Origin: Thermomucor indicae-seudaticae
Lineage: Eukaryota > Mucoromycota > Mucoromycetes > Mucorales > Lichtheimiaceae
NCBI GenBank assembly: GCA_000787465.1
Contig: JSYX01000064.1
Location: 1-64,000, forward strand
DNA: 64,000 nt
Direction of reading: 5' to 3'
Shown one piece after another: positions 10,089-20,523 of the stretch. A program made the position numbers and the translations under genes. The notes below the pieces were generated by a model that worked only from the letters and a program-made list of their open reading frames with translations, was not told the DNA's origin and made no database searches. Each line of letters opens with the position of its first letter. Within the stretch, counting starts at the first letter, position 1.

Positions 10089-12707
10089 ATGAGCTTTGAC
10101 GACTTTTACCCTATGCAAATCGACAAGGAGTTCGGCCAACTGTTCATGTGTGGATTCCATGGGCTGGAACCGTCACCCGAAATCCTCGACCTGATCAAGA
10201 ATCACAATCTCGGCTCCGTCATTTTGTTTTCGCGCAACATTGAGTCCCCGGAGCAGGTTCGGCGGCTCACAAAGAGCTTACAAGAGGCAGCACGGGAGGC
10301 AGGACACAAGAGACCGCTGTTTATCGCGGTGGACCAAGAAAACGGGGTCGTTCGACGTCTTGGACGACAGAGTGGAACCTATCTACCCGGCAGCATGAGT
10401 CTTGGAGCCCTGGGGTCGTCTACGACGGCACGCGACGTGGCGACAGCCGTTTCGCGCGAGCTCTTAGCGTTGGGGATCAACTGGAACTTGGCACCTGTTC
10501 TGGACGTGAACAACAACCCTTTGAACCCTGTGATAGGAGTTCGGTCGTACGGCCAGGACCCTGAACTGGTCGCCAGGCTCGGGCTGGCACAGATCGAGGG
10601 CTACCACAAGGGCCGAGTGGCCACAAGCGTGAAGCATTTTCCAGGTCACGGTGATACTGAAACCGATTCCCATCTGGGCCTGCCTGTCATTGACAAGTCG
10701 CTCAAAGAGCTGGAGAAGACGGAACTGTTGCCGTTTCGGCGCGCCGTGGAAGCACGCGGCTTGGCTCAGCCTACCTCCGTCATGGTCGGCCACATGGCCT
10801 TACCGCAGATAGTAACAACCCAGGGCGGCGGCATATCGAGTCTGGCGCGAGAGGTGGTTTACGATTTGTTAAGAACTCGGATGAACTATGGAGGCCTGAT
10901 TATCACGGACTGCTTGGAAATGGACGCAGTCAAGGCATCCGTCGGTACGCCGCAAGGTGCATTGATGGCTCTTCAAGCCGGGAACGATATGGTCATGATC
11001 TCGCATACCTATGAGCTCCAAAAGGCTGCATTTACCAAGGTGTTTGATGCACTGCTCAATGACCAGTTGAATGCCAACGAAATAGCGCTCTCACTGGAAC
11101 GCATGGAGCAGTTCAAGGATCGCTTTTTGACATGGGACTCAGTGCTCGCCACACACGATCTGAACGTTGTCGGCTGTGCCGAACACGCCAGATTAAGCAA
11201 GGAGCTTTATGATCGCACACCAACTCTGGTGCGCAACAGCAAAAACGTGATTCCTATCCGTCCATCAGCCTCTGACCGCATCTTGTTCTTGGCTGCCCAC
11301 GTTCCCATGACGCTTGCGATCGACTCGGAAAAGGAACCATTTAATTCATTCCACGAGGCACTTGTAAAGCACCATAAAAACGTTGAGTACGTTATCTACA
11401 ATGAGAACTCGCCAGACATGTCGGACGCTATCCAATCGGCTGATTGGGTTATCGTTGGTACAGCAAACGCCAACCTGCATCCCTTCCAGGTTCGTATGGT
11501 GAAGCAAGCCCAACAACTTGCCAAGCGGTTGATCGTCACCGCAATCATCAACCCTTACGATATGATGTGTTTTCCTGATATTGACACCTACATCGTCACG
11601 TACGAGTATACACCACCAGCGCATGAAGCAGCTGTACGTCTGATATTCGGTGAAATCACGACCCACAGTCAGCTTCCGGTGACCATCCCTAATGTTTCAA
11701 CAGTCAGTAGCACCACGGCGAACAAATACTGGATGAGTGAGCACCAAGAATTCCACCCCCTGGTTTACGTTTCTCGCCTTTGGGACAAAGTGTTTGGCAA
11801 GACATGGCCCCTTGGTGTAGACAAGATTATCACCGTCCTGGAAACCACAAACCGGTCTAAGCAATTCATTGCGTGGGACAGAGAGACTGGCAACATGATT
11901 GGCTATGCTGTGACCCAGATCGTCCGAGACGGCCAAAACAAGGTGGATCAAGGGGAGTTAGTTTTACTCATGGTTGACCCGGAACATCGGAATCGTGGCG
12001 TCGGTTCTATGCTTCATGACGCCGCATTGGAGCACTTGCGCACGCAAGGAGTATCAAAGCTAAAGCTTGGTTCGACGTATCCTCGATTCTTTCCTGGTAT
12101 TCCTCAAACAGGGATCGATGTTTCAATTGTCGAATCATTTTTCCGCCGCCGAGGATGGGTCTTATCAGAGGGACTTGTGTGGGATTTAAAAGGAGATGTG
12201 GACGCCTTTGACCTACTAGACTATAATGACACACTTTTTGCAATGGATGACCAAAACATTTGGATCGGTCGGATTAAGCCTGATCAGCTGTGGGAGCTCT
12301 ATGCGTTCCAGCAAAGGTATTTTCCCTACTGGTTGTCGACGTACCAGCACCACGCAGAGTTGGGTGATTTCCAAGATATTTGGGTTGCGAGAGATGGTGG
12401 AAAAGACGGGCGCATCGTGGCCAGCCTTATCTTGTACACTACTGGCGTCTCGCATATGGATCGAACCGATTTGATTTGGCAAGACGACCAACTGTTCGGA
12501 ACCGCGAGCGGCGGAATATCATGCGTTGGCGTTGCAGAAGAAGAGCGTGGTCGAGGTATCGGACTGGCTATCGTAGCTCGTGCGACTCATATACTCCAAG
12601 AGCGCAGGGTAGATACGGGCTACGTGGACTGGGTGGAATTAGTCGACTTTTATCGTCGCGTTGGCTACGAGCCCTGGAGAAGCTATCGTCTAGGAACCAT
12701 CGAATAA
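10089..12707 (+). CDS. GH3 beta-N-acetylglucosaminidase (NagZ-type) fused to GNAT acetyltransferase
   Basis: This single-exon gene encodes 872 residues. Residues 1-330 match GH3 NagZ enzymes: VDQENGVVRRL near 81, the loop KHFPGHGDT at 182-190 followed by the DSH dyad (D193, H195) used as acid/base in NagZ, and GGLIITDCLEMDAV with the likely nucleophile D274. Residues 370-560 form a second alpha/beta domain. The C-terminal third carries two GNAT-type acetyl-CoA motifs, VDPEHRNRGVGS (about 630) and VAEEERGRGIG (about 813). Established work on the Rhizomucor miehei homologue describes the same GH3 plus glucosamine-acetyltransferase arrangement. There is no signal peptide, so it probably acts in the cytoplasm on chitin- or glycan-derived GlcNAc. 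Absence of introns contrasts with its neighbours. Confidence 0.92.
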   Translation: MSFDDFYPMQIDKEFGQLFMCGFHGLEPSPEILDLIKNHNLGSVILFSRNIESPEQVRRLTKSLQEAAREAGHKRPLFIAVDQENGVVRRLGRQSGTYLPGSMSLGALGSSTTARDVATAVSRELLALGINWNLAPVLDVNNNPLNPVIGVRSYGQDPELVARLGLAQIEGYHKGRVATSVKHFPGHGDTETDSHLGLPVIDKSLKELEKTELLPFRRAVEARGLAQPTSVMVGHMALPQIVTTQGGGISSLAREVVYDLLRTRMNYGGLIITDCLEMDAVKASVGTPQGALMALQAGNDMVMISHTYELQKAAFTKVFDALLNDQLNANEIALSLERMEQFKDRFLTWDSVLATHDLNVVGCAEHARLSKELYDRTPTLVRNSKNVIPIRPSASDRILFLAAHVPMTLAIDSEKEPFNSFHEALVKHHKNVEYVIYNENSPDMSDAIQSADWVIVGTANANLHPFQVRMVKQAQQLAKRLIVTAIINPYDMMCFPDIDTYIVTYEYTPPAHEAAVRLIFGEITTHSQLPVTIPNVSTVSSTTANKYWMSEHQEFHPLVYVSRLWDKVFGKTWPLGVDKIITVLETTNRSKQFIAWDRETGNMIGYAVTQIVRDGQNKVDQGELVLLMVDPEHRNRGVGSMLHDAALEHLRTQGVSKLKLGSTYPRFFPGIPQTGIDVSIVESFFRRRGWVLSEGLVWDLKGDVDAFDLLDYNDTLFAMDDQNIWIGRIKPDQLWELYAFQQRYFPYWLSTYQHHAELGDFQDIWVARDGGKDGRIVASLILYTTGVSHMDRTDLIWQDDQLFGTASGGISCVGVAEEERGRGIGLAIVARATHILQERRVDTGYVDWVELVDFYRRVGYEPWRSYRLGTIE

Positions 12708-14600
12708 ACTTTCTCGATTGTTCATGTAATACCTGTGTCCGCTACTCGTCAGCTCTGAATTATGAAGCAATGTATCTATAAAGAGTTTTGCCTTTGAGAA
12801 TAAAGAAGAGTTTAGTCAAGATACCAAAGACAATCTGAAGAAATGCAACGTTAAGAATAATGTCAGTTTGCTTTAAGCGGATCCGACCTTCCGGAATGGA
12901 GGGAAATCTAGGCTATAAATGGAATGAGCGGATTTGTAGTATCCATCCTGATCACTGGCCTTCTACGTCGACTGACACGCCTGCAATCATGATTACAGCT
13001 CAGGGCTCTCCTTTGAGGCTGGTGATTTCAAAGATATTAGACGCATTCGCTTTCGCAAAGTGAAGGACATTGAGTACTACGCATCGCTCCTTCGCGCGAA
13101 TTATTAAGTGCATCTGCGATTGGAAGACGAAAGAGGGTCAAGATTAAGATCTGGTTTGATCGCAGTGGCCAAGGGAAACTGTGATCGAATGTCAGATGAA
13201 GTGTCCAAGATTACTGCAGAAGTTGAGGATAACGAAGACATAGAGAGGATACATCAGCTTTTACGGAACAACCCTCAAGTTTGTTATAGTAGAGTCTTGT
13301 AAGCAGGATATTATGATGGCAATGAAAACGTAAGAAAATGCAGCGAAAATCTCACAGCTCACTGTCACGATTGGAAAGCAAGTACATACCCTCAGGAGGA
13401 GGAGGAGCTGGTTTGTTGTAGACAGCGTTCCTTTGCGAGGAATTAGCATAATCATTCAACATTGACAATGGATGCGTCAGATCAAGGAAGAGATTGTCGT
13501 CGGAGCTCGGATTACCGGGAAAAAGCGGCCGCTTCTTTCATTACGCTCGTGATTATCGGCTGCATCGACCCACAGCGAACACGAATGCCTCCGCCATGAC
13601 GTAAAGTTGAGCTCTTTCGTTTATTACGTTACACCGAAAACTCAGCGAGTGCCTTGTTGTCATGTGACCCTGTACTTCAGTCTGCCGTTCGCATCTGCCT
13701 TGGGGACGCCAATTGTGGCACGGATGGACAACGTGTTGTCTCCAAAAAAGGATATTTAGAGGTAAACGACGTGTGAATGGGGGTTTACCTAGGCAATAGA
13801 TTGGAATAAAACAATTTTTTTCGCCTGAGAAAAAAAAGGGCCATTCGTGTTGTACTCAAAGACATGAACAGGGAAACAAACCTTACAGTCCTGATTTCCC
13901 TGATGTGTACTAGAGGCACATATTCATCAGTCAACTGATTCGCCTAAAAGGCCAAAAAAAAAAGATAAGAGTGACCCCTAGCTCCGGCTAAATATTTAGT
14001 TTTTCTGTAGGGTCATTGATAAGCCTAAACACGTTGGGGGTACAGTCTGATCATTGACATCCCACTATACTTGCTTCGTGCCAGCAAAGATAGTTTTCCC
14101 CCACACTGCAATACCGTTCCTAAAAGACACTCACAGAAACGACGTGCCTCTCTGGGTGGCCAGTGTATGTTTTTTTCTTCCAGACTTGTTATTTCCGGAT
14201 GATCCAATCGAATCTGCGGCCCTTCATTACTTCCTTAACTCCTTAATACGCACGATATGAACAAGAAGTCCGCACACCTTCTCCAAAGAACATCAAAGCG
14301 GTAAGCCCTGTCCTCAATGAAGCCATCCGAATATGGTAAAGGTTTCCATGGCCCTTTGTGGCCAAGGCGGGTATCAAGACTTTCCCCACATTATCAGCTG
14401 TTAAAACAAAAAGAAAGCTTTTACACTGTTTACGAATCACATGAGCATAGTTTGTTCGACGCAAGAGGATCTTTACTGCCAATCAAAAAGACATTTACCG
14501 TGATGGGCAAGAAATATCATATCTCTGAAAGGAGGATAAGTTTTGCTTTTATCAATTACCGTCGAGGTTTGAATGGCCGGAATCGGATTGCTAGTCAAGG
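12708..14600. other. Intergenic region with possible gene remnants
   Basis: No intact gene. Around 12990-13090 (plus) a frame reads FEAGDFKDIRRIRFRKVKD before a stop, and around 13110-13302 another plus frame has an acidic helix. On the minus strand an exon-like frame at about 13404-13524 (DLTHPLSMLNDYANSSQRN, then PAPPPPE) ends at a GT donor. These look like debris of old genes rather than one model. Confidence 0.35.
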
Positions 14601-14607
14601 CGATCGA

Positions 14608-14810
14608 CCAATCACGAGCGGACGATATCGCCTATCGGTGTGCATAAGCTCTCTTATCAATGGCTGGCTTGTTATCTACGATAAAATCGGTTTTGATTTC
14701 TTGCTTTTTCCATCACATCTCTTCTTTATTCACACTTTTCTTATTTATACACGCATCCCCCTCCCCCGCATTTCGACGTGCATTAGATCGTCGCCTCTCT
14801 ATATATATAC
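14608..14810 (+). promoter_or_regulatory. Putative promoter of ammonium transporter: CCAAT, HGATAR sites, TATA-like
   Basis: A CCAAT pentamer sits at 14608-14612. HGATAR-type sites, the targets of AreA/Nit2 nitrogen-control GATA factors, occur as CGATAG (reverse, about 14632), TGATAA (reverse, 14654-14659), AGATAA (reverse, 14672-14677) and CGATAA (14679-14684). A TATATATA stretch lies at 14801-14808, about 60 bp before the ATG. The motifs are seen directly; nitrogen regulation is inference from gene function and site clustering. Confidence 0.45.
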
Positions 14811-14867
14811 ACACACCGAACCCCACTCTTCCCTTTTATTCGACACACCCGCCTCCACACACACATC

Positions 14868-16870
14868 ATGGCCGACTACACCATCGATACCGGCAGCACT
14901 GCCTGGGTTTTAATGTGCTCCACACTCGTCTTTCTCATGGTCCGCCTTCCCATTCCTTTGTTGCCATGGACAAAACGACTGACGCTTGCATTGTTTTTTT
15001 TGCAGACACCAGCACTGGGTCTCTTTTATGCTGGTCTCGCTCGAGCCAAACATGCCCTGTCCCTCATGTACCTCACCATGCTTTGTGTTGCCGTGGTTTC
15101 ATTTCAGGTATATATATATCTCAACCATCTAATTAGGATCCTTTGCAGCGGTTGCTCAAAAAATTTTTCAGTGGTATCTCATCGGATATTCAGTTACCTT
15201 TTCGGCCACCGCAGGCCCTTTCATTGGTGACACCCGTAAAGTATTCCCGACCCAAACAAAGAAAAAGAAAAAGCCGATTAACATGCGGCATTGTTCTAGG
15301 CAACTTTTTGATGCGTGGGGTTGGTATGGCACCTGCATTTGAAGGCCAAACCATTCCTGCTACGGTGTTTATGATCTTCCAGGCCATGTTTGCTTGTATC
15401 ACGCCAGGTAAAGCCCTCTCTCTCTCACATATTATTTTCGCTTTGGACCCCACCCGACTCATCGGAAATTCTTTCTTTTTTTAGCCCTTGCATTTGGTGC
15501 CGCAGCGGAACGTATGTCGGTAAGTTTGGGAGTTGAAACAGAACAAATGAAAAGCGCAGATAAAACTGATGGCGATGGTTTAGCTTGGTCCTACCATCAT
15601 CTTCATCTTTGCGTGGACGACACTGGTTTACGACATCGTCACTTGCTGGGTGTGGAATCCGAATGGCTGGCTCTACAAGCTGGGTGCCATGGACTATGCG
15701 GGCGGTGCCACTGTTCACGCTTCCAGCGGTCTCGCTGCAGTCGCCTACGCGATGGTCCTCGGAAAGCGAAAAGGTTTCGACGAGAAGAACAACGCACCCC
15801 ACAATGTTTCGTTCGTCTACATTGGTTTGGCTCTCCTGTGGTTCGGCTGGTTTGCGTTCAATGCCGGCAGTGGTCTTGCTGCCGACGCTCGTGCAGCCAA
15901 CTCGCTGGTGTCCACGCATCTTGCGGCGTGCGTCGGTGCCGTTGTCTGGGTCTTGATCGACTACATGTACACTCACAAGTGGAGCGTGGTGGGTCTGTGC
16001 ACGGGCGCTGTTGCTGGACTGGCGACGATCACCCCTGGGTCTGGCTACGTGACGCCCAGCAGTGCTTTGCTTTTTGGCCTGCTGGGTTCGATTGCGTGCA
16101 ACTATGCGGTCCGTTACAAGCACAAGTACCATTTTGACGATGCGCTGGATGTCTTTACGGTGCACTACGTCGGCGGCATTGTGGGTCTTTTGCTGACTGG
16201 CATCTTTGCGGAGCGCTATGTCATTGGTCTCGGTATGCCGGAAGGCACTCCTCTGGAAGACATTCAGATCGGCGGATGGCTCGACGGTCACTGGATCCAG
16301 GTCCCCATTCAGCTTGCGATGATTGGCGCAGTCTCTGGCTGGTCCTTTGTCGTGACCTACATTATCCTGGTGGTTATCAACAGGATCCCTTACATGCAGC
16401 TTCGTTTGGACGATGACGCTGAAATGATTGGTACCGACTGGGCGCAAATGGGTGAACGTGCCTACGGTTACATTGCCTGGGAGGAAGAAATGCGACGCGT
16501 AGCAAGCAGTGTGAATGCGGATATGGAAAACGACGCGGCTTCGTCACAGAGACCACGCGGTGCGCTGCACAAGATCCGTCGATTCTTTATGGCCAACGAA
16601 CAGCGTGCGAACATAAAGGGAGCACCCAACCTCATTGAAGAGCCTGTGCTTGACTATGGTCAGCCAAAGGATCTCGGAACCATCCACTTGACGAAGATTC
16701 CTACCACTCAAACCCAACAGCCTCCTGTCAGCATCCCAGTTGAACCAACGACAACCGCCTCCATTGAAGAAATCACGCCTGCTGGATCCAGTGCTAATAC
16801 AGCCGTCGTTAGTAGTAGTAGTAGTAGTAGCTCTTCTTCCGACGACCAAAAGCAGAAAAACAAAGCATAA
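14868..16870 (+). CDS. Ammonium transporter, Mep/Amt/Rh family
   Basis: Six exons (14868-14939, 15006-15107, 15172-15235, 15300-15407, 15485-15519, 15584-16870) give 555 residues. Family landmarks run in order: AWVLMCSTLVFLM then TPALGLFYAGLARAKHAL, WYLIGYSVTFSATAGPFIGD, RNFLMRGVGMAPAF, GAMDYAGGATVHASSGLAA, FGWFAFNAGSGLAADARAA and FTVHYVGGIVGLLLTGIFA. The pore twin histidines are present at about H172 and H311. About eleven membrane helices are expected. The cytoplasmic C-terminal tail is extended (about 120 residues) and ends in a poly-Ser run encoded by an AGT repeat, a region that often carries regulation in fungal transporters. The first donor is atypical (GTCCGC) but required by the frame and by conservation. 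It imports ammonium across the plasma membrane. Confidence 0.94.
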
Positions 16871-17060
16871 CCTAATCCCCTTCTACTACCCTTTAGTTCT
16901 TCGTTTCATCTATCTACTTCCGTTTTTGTACAGTTTATTCCCATTGTATATCTCTTGTTTTTGTATTTTACTGCATTTTCCAATAAGGCATGATTTTAAC
17001 AAAATCCAGTCCAAATGTTGAGAACATTCCTTTCTTTGTCTCTCTCTTTCTCTCTTTCCG

Positions 17061-17897
17061 ATGCCGTCCTTGTCCGTAGTTTATAATAGGCATCATCGTC
17101 CCACGCCTTTACCACCCGTGACCATTACGCTGACAGAAATTGTGGCCACGACCATCGATATACCCACTTTCACTTCCACTTCCAGTACGAGTGATTCTGG
17201 CGGGATTGCCGATATTCCACCTCCTGTTGACGCTCACCATATCCACCGACTCTTACCTGTCCTTGCCGTTTTTGCCGTCATTGGTCTGCTGACCGTCCTG
17301 GGTCTGTTGGGATACCTGGGATACCGATTCTTTCAATCCGGGAGAAAAGATCATCACCAGCCATTGGACTTTGAAAATTCAGCACGCGAACTCAGGGCCC
17401 ACTATGCTGCTAAGCAGCAGCAGCAGCAGCAGCAATCCTCTTTTCTATCACGTCTTTTTCATTCACCCTCTTCACGTCCACCACAACAACAAGAAGAAAA
17501 AGAAGAGCCGCTTGAAAATGCGGATCAGCCCATCTCTCCAACCTTCGTTCCAATGTCACCGATCAGACTCGTGCCACGTATGGAAATTTGGCAGGATCCT
17601 GAACGACGACGTGGGATTGATGAAGTGGCCATGTGGGAAAACAAAAGGCAACGACGGGAACGACAGCCGGTTTATCGGTTCCATGATGATGATTATCCAA
17701 CATCACCGCGCGTTATGATGGCACAAGAGGAAGAAGAGGAATCGCCTACGGAAACCATATCTCCGTCTTCTTCTTCCGCCGCCGCGAAACCTCAACAAGC
17801 AACAAGCCATGTGGCCATGGCTCGAGATACGTTGCAGGCCAGTCGATTGGAAAACAGCAGTAGTCAGTGGCTACGAGGCAGCAGTCAAAGTCTTTGA
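17061..17897 (+). CDS. Single-pass membrane protein, low-complexity tail, unknown function
   Basis: One uninterrupted frame of 278 residues. A Ser/Thr/Pro-rich N-terminal segment (1-60), plausibly extracytoplasmic, is followed by one strong hydrophobic helix at about residues 64-90 (LLPVLAVFAVIGLLTVLGLL) and a long charged tail with a Gln run (CAG repeat near 17414-17433). The layout resembles fungal single-pass surface proteins but I recognise no family and see no signal peptide. It begins 190 bp after the ammonium transporter gene on the same strand. Codon-level openness over 837 bp and a sensible topology support a real gene; the function is unknown. Confidence 0.6.
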   Translation: MPSLSVVYNRHHRPTPLPPVTITLTEIVATTIDIPTFTSTSSTSDSGGIADIPPPVDAHHIHRLLPVLAVFAVIGLLTVLGLLGYLGYRFFQSGRKDHHQPLDFENSARELRAHYAAKQQQQQQQSSFLSRLFHSPSSRPPQQQEEKEEPLENADQPISPTFVPMSPIRLVPRMEIWQDPERRRGIDEVAMWENKRQRRERQPVYRFHDDDYPTSPRVMMAQEEEEESPTETISPSSSSAAAKPQQATSHVAMARDTLQASRLENSSSQWLRGSSQSL

Positions 17898-18333
17898 TCA
17901 TTACGTAAAAGTATTATTATTTTATTTAATCAGTTGGACTAATTGACTAATGAAACCGACGCGGCCTTCCCCATGCACACACTTTTCAGCGCTGAACCGC
18001 ATTAGGCTACACGCTTCAAAGTGGTTGGTCTATTATTTTATACAGTTAGTCATGCGCGGACAAAGAAAAGAAGCCCTTCTTTCTCTCCACTTTATACACG
18101 CGTCTCAGACCCGAAAGATGGTTAACTTTTTTCTGACAACATTGCCGTTTAGGCTAGTCAACTGTTGGGGATAACCCGTTTCATCACTCACACACATAAA
18201 CCCAAAGGAAGAAAGGAAAGTGTTGGATACTTGCCTCGCGACGCGTAGCGTTTGTGAAGTTAAAGAGTAACAAAGGTCGTAAAAAGGAACCGACCCTGCT
18301 TATATACTGTGGCGGTGACAATGAAAAATCTTT
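17898..18333. other. Intergenic region
   Basis: AT-rich spacer after the membrane-protein gene. No gene, repeat or RNA seen. Confidence 0.5.
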
Positions 18334-18661
18334 TCATCTGAGATGGTCTCCGGCCAATATCTCTTCAAGCTGTGCGTAATTTGTAATCCAGACGTATTTG
18401 CTCAATGTCAGACGCGAACGCTCCAGCAGCATCCGTCCCTTTTTTGACAACAGTTTCTGGGACAAGAACGTCCGCGAGAGAAGAAAGCTTATGTTGAACA
18501 TCAATCAGATCCAAGGAACTATACCACGGCAGCATGCCGTCGTAGCGCCATCTGTTGGCATAACGACCAAAACTTGATGGCACGCAAGTGATGGGCAAAC
18601 TGTTACACAATATCCCGATAAAGAGTCGTTGCCGGATTGCATGAAATCCACCGCATTTCAA
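18334..18661 (-). pseudogene. Unrecognised protein fragment with a likely frameshift
   Basis: On the minus strand 98 codons read RQRLFIGILCNSLPITCVPS and, later, YDGMLPWYSSLDLIDVQHKL before a stop at 18365. One base shift near the end (about 18375) opens a second frame that continues as AQLEEILAGDHLR to a stop at 18334, which looks like the natural C terminus. The protein-like composition and frame break suggest a decayed gene. The RxRLF start faintly recalls exostosin-type glycosyltransferases but I cannot assign it. No matching upstream exons were found. Confidence 0.35.
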
Positions 18662-18808
18662 ATCCTTGCTCTATAAGCTTGATCAATTTGTTGTGAGGAT
18701 ATTCCCAAATGTCTGTCAGACTCAGACGAAAGGGTCAGTAAAAATTTGAATGAAGCTGTCGACTCTGTCTTGCTTTGGACTTGTCTGTTGAGAACCCACC
18801 TTTTGGTG

Positions 18809-18930
18809 GCACACTGGAGGAAAAGGTCCATTTGAGTTGTCTCATATGTTGTCTTTCTTGCCGGTTTCACAAACAGAGGTTTGTCTCAAATGCGTCTCAA
18901 ATTTATCTATGGCACCTTTTCCTCCAGTGG
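18809..18930. repeat. Short imperfect inverted repeat
   Basis: The segment 18809-18830 (core CACTGGAGGAAAAGGT) is the near-perfect reverse complement of 18909-18930 (core ACCTTTTCCTCCAGTG), separated by about 80 bases. It could fold as a hairpin or be the ends of a miniature transposable element. The interior has several GTCTCA words. It sits just upstream of the RNF10 gene. Confidence 0.55.
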
Positions 18931-19075
18931 CAAAGTGATTGCTGCTGCGAGTCTTGTCTTTTAACCGGAGCAAAGCCACCACCCCACATAACCGTGGTCT
19001 TTTTGCATAATGAGCAGACAAGGTTGGTTGGGTGTTGTGGATCTTGTGTAATTGACTCGACCCTCATGCTCAGCA

Positions 19076-20523
19076 ATGAAAGCGTCGAGTTCGAGACGTC
19101 AACGAAGCCAACGACAGTCATCCTTGAATCATTTGTTGGCATTTTCGTTACCTGAACGATCATCGGTCGAGTCGCAACAAGTTGGCCCAAGGTATTCCAC
19201 AGCAGCAGCAGAAGTTGTTTACAGGCCTTATCGAAAAGAACAGTTTGTCAATGCAAAGTGAGTGCGCTTTTCTTGTTCTTATACATCCTATTACGTATCT
19301 GAATGGATGCAAGTTTTCGGTTTCTCTTGAACTCTTGCCGCAGCATCCAAGACCCCGACGCATGTTTCGACTGGCGTGCCATTGAACAAGTCGTAAGTCT
19401 GCTTATCACTCGGGAGGGATGATTCCATCTAAAGAGGCAACCAAAAGATAACGTACGAGCCGGATGTGCCGGACTGTCCCATCTGCTTATGCCGTCCCGT
19501 GATTCCTCGAGTCACGCGCTGTGGCCATATTTATTGTCTGATCTGTATGCTTTATTACTTTGAACGATGCGAATCCAGATGCTGTCCGATATGCAACGAC
19601 GATATCATGGGTATTCGTGATCTCAAGAGCGTCAAGGTCCTGGAAGCCTCGGCTGTGGCGGTGAACAAGAAGGTCGCACTGACGCTCCTGCATCGTACGG
19701 CGGATGCCGTGCTCGCCTTTCCTGTCAACGAGAATCCGCCGCCCAAAATCCTGTGGGATCATACGCCGGGTGCCATGACGTTTGCGCGATTCATGCTGGC
19801 GAGTGACGAGTACTTGGAAGCAGAGAGTGCACGGGAATTGTCTGTCTTGCTAGACCAACATCAGCAGCAGGACACCGAGAACGATGAGGATGAGAACATG
19901 GCGACTATTATTGCTGGGCTGAGTCTCTTTGAAGACATGGCAAAAGATAGAAAGCCTGCGTCCACTGTCATCAAAGAGAATCATTCCAAACAACAACAAC
20001 AACAACAGCAGCAGCAGCGACAGCAGACGGATTACTACTTTTATCAGGCGTCAGACGGTCAGCACGTTTTTCTGGATTCGCATGATATACGTATCTTGCG
20101 TCACGAATACGGTGAATACTATCAATTTCCTCGGCAAATTGAAGCAATTGTAACAAAGGTGGAGCAAACTATCTTGACAAAGGTATGGGAAGGAAAGAAC
20201 GTCTATAATATAGTTAAGTGTTCAAACGAAACTATTAGCCATTACGAAAGCGGTTAAAGTACCTCGGACATTTACCGATAGGGAGCACCATCACATTCAT
20301 ACAAATGGATTTAAAGGGTATCGTTTCCGCTGATACTCTTAATGCGTTTGCTGCTCCTCATCCTGAAAAGGAAGAGGAGGAAGAGGAAGAGGTGGAGGAA
20401 GAAGTCGACATTATAGAATCATTCTCTCATACTGAAGACGATGATGACGACTGGGTCTTTGACCATACAGACATTATTATCAGCAACAAGCGTTTGGTGA
20501 AACAGCGACAAGGCAGACGATAA
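19076..20523 (+). CDS. MAG2: RNF10/Mag2-type RING E3 ubiquitin ligase
   Basis: Four exons (19076-19257, 19344-19392, 19448-20182, 20239-20523) give 416 residues. The order follows RNF10: LNHLLAF, then YRPYRKEQFVNAN, a RING finger (CPICL ... CGHIYCLICM ... CCPIC), then YFYQASDGQHVFLDSHDIRI and REYG-like HEYGEYYQFP, then RKRLKYLGHLPIGSTITFIQ and an acidic tail. RNF10/Mag2 ubiquitinates 40S ribosomal proteins uS3/uS5 in ribosome quality control (family knowledge). The protein is shorter than animal RNF10, mainly at both ends. A poly-Gln run occurs before YFYQ. The last exon is needed to restore the conserved C-terminal block; reading through the preceding intron would stop at 20257. The 3' end of this gene has a diverged copy at 55078-55165. 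Confidence 0.87.

Noticed and set aside
15425..16447. 340-codon minus-strand open frame
   Set aside because: It is the antisense shadow of the ammonium transporter exons; the plus-strand frame has clear family motifs.
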